Source of the DNA: Candidatus Gordonibacter avicola
GTDB lineage: Bacteria; Actinomycetota; Coriobacteriia; Coriobacteriales; Eggerthellaceae
DNA: 64,000 nt
Assembly: GCA_019113915.1 (NCBI GenBank)
Contig: DXGM01000011.1
Span: forward strand, 1-64,000
Direction of reading: 5' to 3'
Every line of letters starts with the position of its first letter. Positions within the stretch are counted from its first letter, which is position 1. The notes below the pieces were generated by a model. The model was not told the DNA's origin. It made no database searches and saw only the letters and a list, made by a program, of their open reading frames with translations. The position numbers and the translations under genes are program-made. Shown here in pieces: positions 43,880-50,826 of the stretch.

Positions 43880-44698
43880 TTGGCTAGCAAACGATACAAG
43901 CAGCGGAAGTCGAGCATCGTCGCGAAAGTCGCGGCGGTTGGTTGCGCCTCTTTGGTGGTAGCTGGCGGCATCGGCTTTGGCTTCGCTTCTGCAGGCGGCA
44001 GCGCCCAAGAGGTCAATGCGTTCGGCATTGACGCGTTGAGCGCCCCTGCTTCCGAAAGTTCTCTGACGCTTGCGAACTATACGTCTTCCGACTCGCAGGA
44101 TTCGCACGCAAACACCGCGCTTACCACTACGGCGAAGCGCGACATTTCCAAGGGCATCCAGGCCATTGAGGCCAAGGAAGAAGCCGACCGCAAAGCAGCC
44201 GAAGAAGCTGCTCGCGCTGAGGAAGAGGCCCGCGTGGCCGCTGTCGAAAGCGCCAAAGCGCAGCAGCAAGCGGTTGTTTCTCAGGAAGCTACCACGTCGG
44301 CGCTTGACGGTTTGGCCGATGTTGACTGGTCGGTGGGCCGAGACGCGTTCATCGCTGAGTGGACGGCCCGCATTGATGCGTATTTGGCTGGCTCGCCGCT
44401 GGCGGGGCAGGGCGTCACCTTTGCCACGGCCGCCTGGGACAACGGTGTTGATCCCCGCTGGTCACCCGCTATTTCCAACACCGAAAGCACCAAGGGTGCC
44501 CACTGCTTCCTTCCCTGCAATGCGTGGGGCTGGGGCCAGTCGAGTTGGGGCAGTTGGGAAGAGGCCATCAATGCGCACGTGGCAGGCTTGGCCAGCGTGT
44601 ATGGCTACTCAATCACCTACAATGCGGCAGTTACGTACTGTCCGCCCAACGCCGCTCATTGGTTTGCGAGCACACTCGCACAAATGAAATCGATCTAA
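43880..44698 (+). CDS. Secreted lysozyme-like cell-wall protein
   Basis: 272 aa with a TTG start behind AAAGAAAGG. The N-terminus is a membrane anchor or signal (VAAVGCASLVVAGGIGFGFASAGG). A Glu/Ala/Arg coiled coil occupies ~90-140. The last ~120 residues form a lysozyme/glucosaminidase-like module: ATAAWDNGVDPRWSPAISNTESTKG (candidate catalytic Glu in NTES), CFLPCNAWGWGQSSWGSWEEAINAHV, and CPPNAAHW. Such modules in actinobacteria cleave peptidoglycan. The enzymatic activity is inferred. A perfect hairpin terminator follows. Confidence 0.7.
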   Translation: MASKRYKQRKSSIVAKVAAVGCASLVVAGGIGFGFASAGGSAQEVNAFGIDALSAPASESSLTLANYTSSDSQDSHANTALTTTAKRDISKGIQAIEAKEEADRKAAEEAARAEEEARVAAVESAKAQQQAVVSQEATTSALDGLADVDWSVGRDAFIAEWTARIDAYLAGSPLAGQGVTFATAAWDNGVDPRWSPAISNTESTKGAHCFLPCNAWGWGQSSWGSWEEAINAHVAGLASVYGYSITYNAAVTYCPPNAAHWFASTLAQMKSI

Positions 44699-44701
44699 TG
44701 T

Positions 44702-44732
44702 TTCCGCCGGCCGAGAGCCGGCGGAACTGTTT
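44702..44732 (+). terminator. Terminator after the lysozyme-like gene
   Basis: TTCCGCCGGC / GCCGGCGGAA with loop CGAGA, then CTGTTTT. Confidence 0.85.
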
Positions 44733-44892
44733 TAGGGGCTGCTCGGTTTACGGCCGGCGCGGCCGCCCAAGCCCTCCCACCCATGCAGCTTTTTTGCCAA
44801 ACGGTGCCGATATGCGCCTGATGTGCGGCGATTGCAGTATGCTATGCCTCAGCACGGATAGCGCCGCAGCGGCGCTCCAAGAAAGGACAGGC

Positions 44893-45558
44893 ATGAGCAA
44901 CGTTATTGTCGTCGGTTGTGGGCGTGTAGGCTCGCAGCTGGCGAACATGCTGTCAGACAACGGCAGCAATGTGTGCGTTATCGACCGTAACGCCGATGCG
45001 TTCGCGAATCTCGGGCGCAACTTCAACGGCTCCACGGTTCAGGGCCTCGGTTTCGACGAGGAAACGCTCATCAAGGCCGGCGTGGAGGACTGCGACGTCA
45101 TGGCGGCCGTTACGCAATTCGACAACACGAACCTCATGGTGGCCGAGGTGGGAAGCCGCCTGTTCGGTGTGCCGCATGTTATCGCGCGCCTGTACAACCC
45201 CGACCACGAGCGCGCCTACATGCAGCTGGGTATCGACCATGTGTGCGGCACGTCGCTGGTGGCCGAGGACGTGTTCAGCAAAATTGTGTCGGGCCACGGC
45301 GCTCATATCGACACGTTTGGCGAATTCGAAATTCTACGCTTTTCCTTGGACTTGCGTTGGCGCGAGACGGATCAGCGCACCATTCGTGTGTCCGAGATGG
45401 AGCGCGACCACGACGTGCGTATTATCGCGTTCGAACGCGGCGACGGTTCCGCCTCGTCCATTCCCACGCGCGATTCCATCCTCTACCACGGTGACTCAGT
45501 CCTCGCCTGCGTCCGCCACGAGTTGATTGAATCGTTCTCAAAGTATATTCAGGACTAG
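44893..45558 (+). CDS. TrkA-family K+ uptake regulatory protein 1
   Basis: 221 aa, AAGAAAGGA before the ATG. It has an N-terminal Rossmann RCK-N domain (VIVVGCGRVGSQLANML with GxGxxG, acidic VIDRN) and a C-terminal RCK-C domain. It gates a Trk/Ktr-type channel in response to NAD(H) or nucleotides. A second TrkA protein follows 9 bp later, as in the CeoB/CeoC pair of mycobacteria. No membrane subunit (TrkH/KtrB) is in the window. Confidence 0.9.
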   Translation: MSNVIVVGCGRVGSQLANMLSDNGSNVCVIDRNADAFANLGRNFNGSTVQGLGFDEETLIKAGVEDCDVMAAVTQFDNTNLMVAEVGSRLFGVPHVIARLYNPDHERAYMQLGIDHVCGTSLVAEDVFSKIVSGHGAHIDTFGEFEILRFSLDLRWRETDQRTIRVSEMERDHDVRIIAFERGDGSASSIPTRDSILYHGDSVLACVRHELIESFSKYIQD

Positions 45559-45567
45559 GGAGTAGCT

Positions 45568-46239
45568 ATGTATATCATCATCGCTGGTGGCGGGAAGATT
45601 GGGGAATATTTGGCTAACGTGTTGCTGCAAAGCGGCAACGACGTGGCTGTGATTGAGGAGAACCTACAGACGGCCGACCACCTGTCCATTGTGCTGGAGG
45701 GCCGCTACCTGGTCATTCACGGTGACGGGTGCGACTCGAAGTATCAGGAAGATGCTGGCATTCGCAAAGCCGACGTGTTCGTGGCCACTACCGGTCAGGA
45801 CGACGATAACCTGGTGTCATGCGAAATTGCCCAGCGCGTGTTCAACGTGCCGCGCTGCATCGCGCGCGTGAACAACCCCAAGAACCTGCGCATTTTCCGC
45901 GAGGTGGGCATCGAAAGCGTGTCGTCCACCACGCTGATTGCGAACCTCATTGAGGAAGAGACGCTGCTGGGCAGCGTGAGCGTGGCCTCGTCGCTGACGC
46001 ACGGCAACGTGACGCTGGCCGAGGTCACCGTCCCGCGCATGCGCTACCACTCGAACGAGGCCGGCATACTGGCCTCAAGCGTTCCCATGCCCGACGACAG
46101 CCTGCTGGTAGCCGTCTCAACAAAGGACGACGTCGAAGTGGTGAACGAGGACACGGTGCTGTACGCCGGCGACAAAGCCATCGTAATTGCTGATACAGAC
46201 GTGCTAGATCAAGTGCGCGCGCTGTTCAAAGGCTTGTAG
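45568..46239 (+). CDS. TrkA-family K+ uptake regulatory protein 2
   Basis: 223 aa, starting YIIIAGGGKIGEYLANVLL, with the NAD-binding GxGxxG variant AGGGKIG and VIEEN. The HGDGCDSKYQEDAGI and VARVNNPKN-type RCK blocks follow, and the C-terminal RCK-C domain ends with ALFKGL. The gap to the first trkA gene is 9 bp, so they form one operon. The two are diverged paralogues that probably form a mixed ring. The remaining intergenic stretch has a fragment of repeat family A. Confidence 0.9.
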   Translation: MYIIIAGGGKIGEYLANVLLQSGNDVAVIEENLQTADHLSIVLEGRYLVIHGDGCDSKYQEDAGIRKADVFVATTGQDDDNLVSCEIAQRVFNVPRCIARVNNPKNLRIFREVGIESVSSTTLIANLIEEETLLGSVSVASSLTHGNVTLAEVTVPRMRYHSNEAGILASSVPMPDDSLLVAVSTKDDVEVVNEDTVLYAGDKAIVIADTDVLDQVRALFKGL

Positions 46240-46408
46240 GCTCCGAGGGCCTGCGGCCCACAGACAGACTCGCTGACTTACTACGCTCACTTCTCATAAG
46301 CGCGTCCCGCCGCACTCTCCGCTTCGGCGCTTTCCGTGGAATGGCACGCGGGGCGTTTCTTCTGCGATATAGTTATCCCATCAACTTTGGCAGAGGAAAG
46401 GGATCGGC

Positions 46409-47752
46409 GTGATCAACCGCTACACGCGCCCCGCGATGGGGGCCATCTGGGAGCTGCAAAACAAGTTCGAAATTTGGAAGGAAATTGAGGTTCTGGCGTG
46501 CGAGGCGCAGGCTGAGCTGGGCAAATCCGGCATCACGAAGGAAGAAGCTGCGTGGATTCGCGAGCACGCCAACTTCACCGTGGAGCGCATCGATGAGATT
46601 GAGAAGGTGACGAACCACGACGTCATCGCCTTCACCACGAACATGGCCGAGTACATTGACGCCGATATTCCGGAGGGCACCGAGCCGCCGAGTCGCTGGG
46701 TGCACTACGGCATGACGTCGTCCGACTTGGGCGACACGGCGCTGTCCTACCAGATCACGCAAGCTATCGACATCATTCTGGAAGACATCAAGCAGCTGGG
46801 CGAAACCTGCAAGCGCCGCGCATTTGAGTTCCAAGAAACGTTGTGCGTGGGCCGTACGCACGGAATTCACGCTGAGCCTATGACGTTCGGCATGAAGTTC
46901 GGCAGCTGGGCCTGGGCGCTCAAGCGCGCGCAAACGCGCATGGAAGAAGCGCGCAAGGTGGCCGCCACCGGCGCTATTTCGGGTGCGGTGGGAACGTATT
47001 CCAGCATCGACCCGTTTGTGGAGCAGTACGTGTGCGAGAAAATGGGCCTCACGCCCGATCCGCTGTCCACGCAGGTGCTTGCGCGCGACCGTCATGCCCA
47101 GGTCATGGCTGGCCTCGCGGTGACAGCCTCCACGCTGGAGAGCATCGCCATGCAGGTGCGCCTGCTGCAGCAGTCCGACGTCATCGAGGCTGAAGAGCCG
47201 TTCGCGAAGGGCCAGAAGGGGAGTAGCGCCATGCCGCACAAGCGCAACCCCATCACAGCCGAACGCGTGTGTGGCCTGGCTCGCGTGGTGAAGAGCAACG
47301 CGCAGGTGGCGTTCGACGACGTGGCGCTGTGGTATGAACGCGACATCAGCCACTCCGGTGCCGAGCGCGTGGCGCTGGCCGACAGCTTCATCGCGCTGGA
47401 CTACATGTTCGGCAAGATGCAGTGGATGCTCGACGGTTTGCAAACCTACCCGGCCAAGATGGAGCACAACCTATGGCGCACGCGTGGCCTGATTTTCAGT
47501 TCGAAGGTGCTGCTAGCGCTGGTGGATACGGGCATCAGCCGCGAGGACGCCTACGTTATCGTGCAGCGCAACGCCATGAAGGTGTGGGAAGACATCCAGA
47601 ACGCCGTGGACGGCCCCACGTACCGCGAAAACCTTGAGGCCGATCCCGAGGCGAATCTTAGCAAAGAAGTGCTCGACGAAATTTTCGACCCTTGGGATTT
47701 CCTCACCCGTAAAGATGTCGTGTTCGACCGCCTGAAAGCCCTAGAATTCTAA
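46409..47752 (+). CDS. purB: Adenylosuccinate lyase
   Basis: 447 aa, GTG start behind AGAGGAAAGGG. It catalyses two steps of purine synthesis: SAICAR to AICAR plus fumarate, and adenylosuccinate to AMP plus fumarate. The fumarase/aspartase-superfamily signature GSSAMPHKRNP is exact. HYGMTSSDLGDTAL and VGRTHGIHAEPMTFG (catalytic His) are present. It lies within 5-8 kb of purC and purL but is not in the same transcription unit. TATAGT at 46368-46373 may be its -10. Confidence 0.95.
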   Translation: MINRYTRPAMGAIWELQNKFEIWKEIEVLACEAQAELGKSGITKEEAAWIREHANFTVERIDEIEKVTNHDVIAFTTNMAEYIDADIPEGTEPPSRWVHYGMTSSDLGDTALSYQITQAIDIILEDIKQLGETCKRRAFEFQETLCVGRTHGIHAEPMTFGMKFGSWAWALKRAQTRMEEARKVAATGAISGAVGTYSSIDPFVEQYVCEKMGLTPDPLSTQVLARDRHAQVMAGLAVTASTLESIAMQVRLLQQSDVIEAEEPFAKGQKGSSAMPHKRNPITAERVCGLARVVKSNAQVAFDDVALWYERDISHSGAERVALADSFIALDYMFGKMQWMLDGLQTYPAKMEHNLWRTRGLIFSSKVLLALVDTGISREDAYVIVQRNAMKVWEDIQNAVDGPTYRENLEADPEANLSKEVLDEIFDPWDFLTRKDVVFDRLKALEF

Positions 47753-47760
47753 GGAACGCG

Positions 47761-47786
47761 TGCTATAATATCAATGTCAGCGATGC
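47761..47786 (+). promoter_or_regulatory. Extended -10 promoter and 5' end of a short plus-strand RNA
   Basis: TGC-TATAAT (47761-47769), six bases, then GTCAGCGATGC (47776-47786). The same layout occurs on the minus strand at 48024-47999. Confidence 0.6.
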
Positions 47787-47862
47787 CCGTGGTTCTGAAA
47801 ACGCTGTACGGGCGACGCATTAAGTTCGGGATCGGTAGTTGCCGCTACCGATCCTTCTTTTG
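47776..47862 (+). ncRNA. Predicted ~85-nt RNA, candidate antitoxin RNA
   Basis: The RNA would run from just after the extended -10 to the hairpin GGATCGGTAG / CTACCGATCC with its TTCTTTT tail. It contains an inner hairpin (GCCCGT / ACGGGC). It has no convincing ORF with a ribosome-binding site. It overlaps the 3' end of the 36-codon minus-strand ORF. This is a prediction from layout only. Confidence 0.5.
47829..47860. terminator. Shared hairpin terminator of the convergent pair
   Basis: Perfect 10-bp stem GGATCGGTAG / CTACCGATCC, loop TTGCCG. A T-rich tail on the plus strand makes it a good terminator there. On the minus strand no T run follows. The TAG stop of the small ORF lies inside the stem. 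Confidence 0.75.
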
Positions 47863-47955
47863 CTTAATGGGCACTCTCCCTAACACGAGAACGATAACGT
47901 CCAAGGCGAACGAACCTATAGTGCAGCAAGCTGCAAGTACGAATAGGATGTCCAT
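47845..47955 (-). CDS. 36-aa hydrophobic small protein, candidate type I toxin
   Basis: The ORF encodes MDILFVLAACCTIGSF, continuing ALDVIVLVLGRVPIKQKKDR. It has one membrane helix of about 25 residues, then a Pro and a strongly basic tail. The start has a near-perfect ribosome-binding site (AAAGGAGGTG, 6 bases before the ATG), rare for a chance ORF. It has its own extended -10 (TGT-TAAAAT) and faces a short convergent RNA. Size, topology and layout resemble Fst/Ldr/TxpA-type membrane toxins of type I toxin-antitoxin systems. No sequence match is claimed. Alternatively it is an ordinary small membrane protein. Confidence 0.6.
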   Translation of the reverse strand: MDILFVLAACCTIGSFALDVIVLVLGRVPIKQKKDR

Positions 47956-47998
47956 GACGACCACCTCCTTTCGGAAGCGTCGCCCCAGGTTCAATCGA

Positions 47999-48024
47999 GC
48001 ATCGCTGACCCATTTATTTTAACA
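47999..48024 (-). promoter_or_regulatory. Extended -10 promoter of the 36-aa ORF
   Basis: On the minus strand TGT-TAAAAT, six bases, then GTCAGCGATGC, mirroring the plus-strand promoter at 47761. Confidence 0.55.
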
Positions 48025-48324
48025 ATTCAAACCCACTTTTAAAAGACACTATTTTCCCAGTTCAATACCCATTTTTGCGCTTGATTTCTGTTAGATTTCC
48101 ACTTGATTCGCGCTTGATTTTCGTAAGGTTGCAAGCCAAAAGTAAGATTACCTAACAGATCAATTTATCATAGTGAGCAACGAAAGGCAGCTCGATTGGC
48201 GAAGGGGATGGGGGTGCGCCGCGAGTTCCGCACGAGCCGGATAGCCCAGTGGGCTATCCGTGCGAGCTCAGGACTGCCCGAGCGCCGTACCTCCCGACCC
48301 CAACGCACCGAAGCGGGCAGGTCC
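48025..48324. other. Gene-free stretch: AT-rich half, then strong hairpins
   Basis: 48025-48180 is AT-rich without clear features. 48238-48260 is a perfect hairpin (CGGATAGCCC-AGT-GGGCTATCCG). A second long-range stem pairs AGGAC-TGCCCG (48271) with CGGGCA-GGTCCT (48314-48325), ending at the stop of the Tat-anchored gene. They probably form its structured 3' end. Confidence 0.5.
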
Positions 48325-49917
48325 TTAAGCGAGCGGCCGCCAAACTCTTACGAGGCAGTATTTTTTGGGTTCGCCGTTGAGGGGTTTGTCGTCTATGTTG
48401 GCGTAGGTTACTACGACGTTGTTTGAGCCGGTGGAGGCCAGGTATTCGCCGTAGTCGTCGGCACCGTTTTCGGGTTCAATAAGGAAGTACTGCTTGGTGG
48501 CCAGGTCGATGCCGTTCACGGTGCGCGTGCTTTTCACCATGAACGCGCCGCCGCACCAGGCGGGCGCAGCGGACGGCGTGCGGCTGTAGCAGAACCAGGG
48601 CGCGCCGCTGTAATTTCCGTCCGAAACTCCCTCAAGCGGGGTGTACGTGCCAATGTGTGAGATGCCGTCGCCGTACTGGTACCACGCGTCGAACGAAAAC
48701 GTGAACCCGGTGTCGCCGTAGCCGGCCTCCAAGGGGCGCATTGCCCGGGGGAGCACCATGGTGTCGCGCACCTCGCCGGAATCGGCATCCAGAAGCGTGA
48801 GCTGGTAATACGTACCGGACGTGTCCGCGCGCGGCGTGATAACCACGCCGTTGGCCAGTGCGTAGGGCGGCGTGCACAGGCGGCCGTGCGAGGTGTAAGC
48901 CACCTCAGCCTCAGCCGCGCCGAAGGCCGCGCGCTTCACCAGGGAGTCCTCGGTGCTGTACGGGCCATTCACCTTCGGCAGCACCTGCCAAAACGCGTGC
49001 GACCCCGCAGCGGCAATGGTAGGCGTTTCCCAATCGGAGTCGCCCTCGTCCAAAAGCTGCGGCTCGCCCAAGGTACCCCCGCTCAGCCGCGCGGCGTACA
49101 CGCGCCAAATGCCCTCAAGGATGTTGGCCTCGGTCCACACCAGGCCCGAGGCCGTGGCTCGTGCGTCGTACACGTCGAACCCGTCATCCTGACCGACGGC
49201 CTGCTCCAGCACGGTGGTCAGATCCCCCGAACCCAGCGACAAAATACCCACGTGCACCAGCGGTTTTGCCGTATCGTTGGGAAGCAGGCATGCGGCCACG
49301 TCATCACCCGTCGCCCACAGCAGCGTGCCGTAGGGCAGCTCGTAGCGCCCGGCCAACTCCACGCGCTCAGCCGTGTCGTCCAACTTGGTGAAGGGACTCT
49401 CTTCGTCATCAACGGCCAGCGTGGTCACGTTCGCTTCGGGAACTTCTAGCACGGTGATGTCGCTTGCGGCTTCTTCCTCGCGCTTCTTGAGCAGCACCGA
49501 GGCACCGCCGCCTGCGGCCGCGAGCGCACCCACGCCCAAGGCACCAAACAGGAAGTGACGCCGCGTGAGCAGAATCTCGCCACCTGTGGGGGTAGGAACG
49601 CGTACGCCCTGATCAGCGCCACTGCTGCCACCGCCACGCTTATGCACGCCACCGGCACCACCGCCGGCCACCGCGCTTCCAGCCTTCTGCTGGGTCCCAC
49701 CGCGCGTCTTCCGCTTGACCGCCGCGCGCGTGGAGTTCGATCCCAGGCCAGGGCCACCGCCAAAGCCGCCAACATTTCCGACGTGCCCGCCGCGCGCGTC
49801 CTTTTTTCCGCCAGCATACAGGGCACCGCCAGCCGAACTGCCGCGCCGCTGGGCGCTGCGTTTGGCCGCGCCACCTGACCGGGCGTGGTTGGCATGTGTT
49901 GATCTGCGGGTTACCAT
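48325..49917 (-). CDS. Tat-signal-anchored beta-propeller-like exported protein with Gly/Arg-rich cytoplasmic N-terminus
   Basis: 530 aa from ATG 49917. Residues 1-110 are basic, Gly/Ser/Ala-rich and disordered. A twin-arginine motif (LLTRRHFLFGALGVGALAAAGGGASVLL in outline) follows at ~112-140. The exported part (~370 residues) has WD/beta-propeller-like repeats, with recurrent G-x-x-W or W-x-x-P strands (ASGLVWTEANILEGIWRVY, SHAFWQVLP, GGAFMVKST). It ends ..YCLVRVWRPL. A long N-terminal extension before a Tat signal is unusual. The ribosome-binding site before 49917 is weak; it could be leaderless, or begin further upstream. Function unknown. Confidence 0.65.
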   Translation of the reverse strand: MVTRRSTHANHARSGGAAKRSAQRRGSSAGGALYAGGKKDARGGHVGNVGGFGGGPGLGSNSTRAAVKRKTRGGTQQKAGSAVAGGGAGGVHKRGGGSSGADQGVRVPTPTGGEILLTRRHFLFGALGVGALAAAGGGASVLLKKREEEAASDITVLEVPEANVTTLAVDDEESPFTKLDDTAERVELAGRYELPYGTLLWATGDDVAACLLPNDTAKPLVHVGILSLGSGDLTTVLEQAVGQDDGFDVYDARATASGLVWTEANILEGIWRVYAARLSGGTLGEPQLLDEGDSDWETPTIAAAGSHAFWQVLPKVNGPYSTEDSLVKRAAFGAAEAEVAYTSHGRLCTPPYALANGVVITPRADTSGTYYQLTLLDADSGEVRDTMVLPRAMRPLEAGYGDTGFTFSFDAWYQYGDGISHIGTYTPLEGVSDGNYSGAPWFCYSRTPSAAPAWCGGAFMVKSTRTVNGIDLATKQYFLIEPENGADDYGEYLASTGSNNVVVTYANIDDKPLNGEPKKYCLVRVWRPLA

Positions 49918-50068
49918 GGTGTTTATTGTGTCATTTCCTGCACGGGTTCCAGCCGGTCCAAGGGGAATTGCTACAATAAACGCAAACACGACCTGGGCGC
50001 TCGGCAAGGAATGCGCCACGTGCGCGACCGGGTGCTTTACCAGCTGGCGACGACTTGAGGTGGTATTC

Positions 50069-50779
50069 ATGAGCAACGAAACGCGACGCATACTGCTTGT
50101 TGAAGACGAAAAGGCAATCCGCGATGCCGTAACGGCGTACCTGGAGCGCGAAAACTACTGGGTGACGGCGGTTGGCGACGGCCAGGAGGCGCTCGAGGAA
50201 TTCTCGAAGCACCACTTCGACCTGGTCATTCTCGACCTTATGCTGCCCCGCGTACCGGGCGAGCGCGTCTGCCGCGCCATTCGCGACAACTCCGACGTAC
50301 CTATTATTATGCTCACGGCGAAGGGCGAAGTGGAAGACCGCATCATCGGCCTGGAACTGGGCGCCGACGACTATTTGGTGAAGCCGTTCAGCCCCCGCGA
50401 ACTGGTGGCCCGCGCCCGCGCGCTGCTCCGCCGCGTGCATGCCGACAGCGAACCGCAGCGCGAGGTGCTGGAGTTCGGCGAACTCACCATTGATGTGTCC
50501 GGCCACAAGGTGCTGGTCAACAACGAGGAAATTGACCTCACGGCCAGCGAATTCAAGCTGCTCACCACGCTGTCGCGCTATCCCGGCCGCGTGTATTCGC
50601 GCATGGAGCTGGTGGAGAAGGTGCTCGGTTACGACTTCGAGGGCTACGAGCGCACCATCGACAGCCACGTGAAGAACCTGCGCGCGAAAATTGGCGACAA
50701 CCCGCGCAGCCCGAAGTGGCTCCACACCGTCCACGGCGTGGGTTATCGTTTTGAGGATCCGACCAAGGTTTCGCAATAG
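50069..50779 (+). CDS. OmpR/PhoB-family response regulator
   Basis: 236 aa, start ATG 50069 behind GAGGTGG. Receiver domain with Asp56 (LVILDLMLPRVPG), acidic EDE near residue 12, and conserved Lys in YLVKPFSPREL. Winged-helix C-terminal domain with LTASEFKLLTTLSRYPGRVYSR and RTIDSHVKNLRAKIGDNP. It is transcribed with the following histidine kinase, about 50 bp apart. It is divergent from the Tat-anchored gene, which is a plausible target. The signal is unknown. Confidence 0.95.
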   Translation: MSNETRRILLVEDEKAIRDAVTAYLERENYWVTAVGDGQEALEEFSKHHFDLVILDLMLPRVPGERVCRAIRDNSDVPIIMLTAKGEVEDRIIGLELGADDYLVKPFSPRELVARARALLRRVHADSEPQREVLEFGELTIDVSGHKVLVNNEEIDLTASEFKLLTTLSRYPGRVYSRMELVEKVLGYDFEGYERTIDSHVKNLRAKIGDNPRSPKWLHTVHGVGYRFEDPTKVSQ

Positions 50780-50826
50780 GCGCCTTCGGCGTCGAAGTGA
50801 ACCCCACCGTGCAGGAGGGACGCAGC

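Noticed and set aside
47774..48022. Plus-strand 82-aa ORF across the candidate toxin locus
   Set aside because: No ribosome-binding site, basic random-looking composition, and it runs through the terminator hairpin; the minus-strand 36-codon ORF is far better supported.
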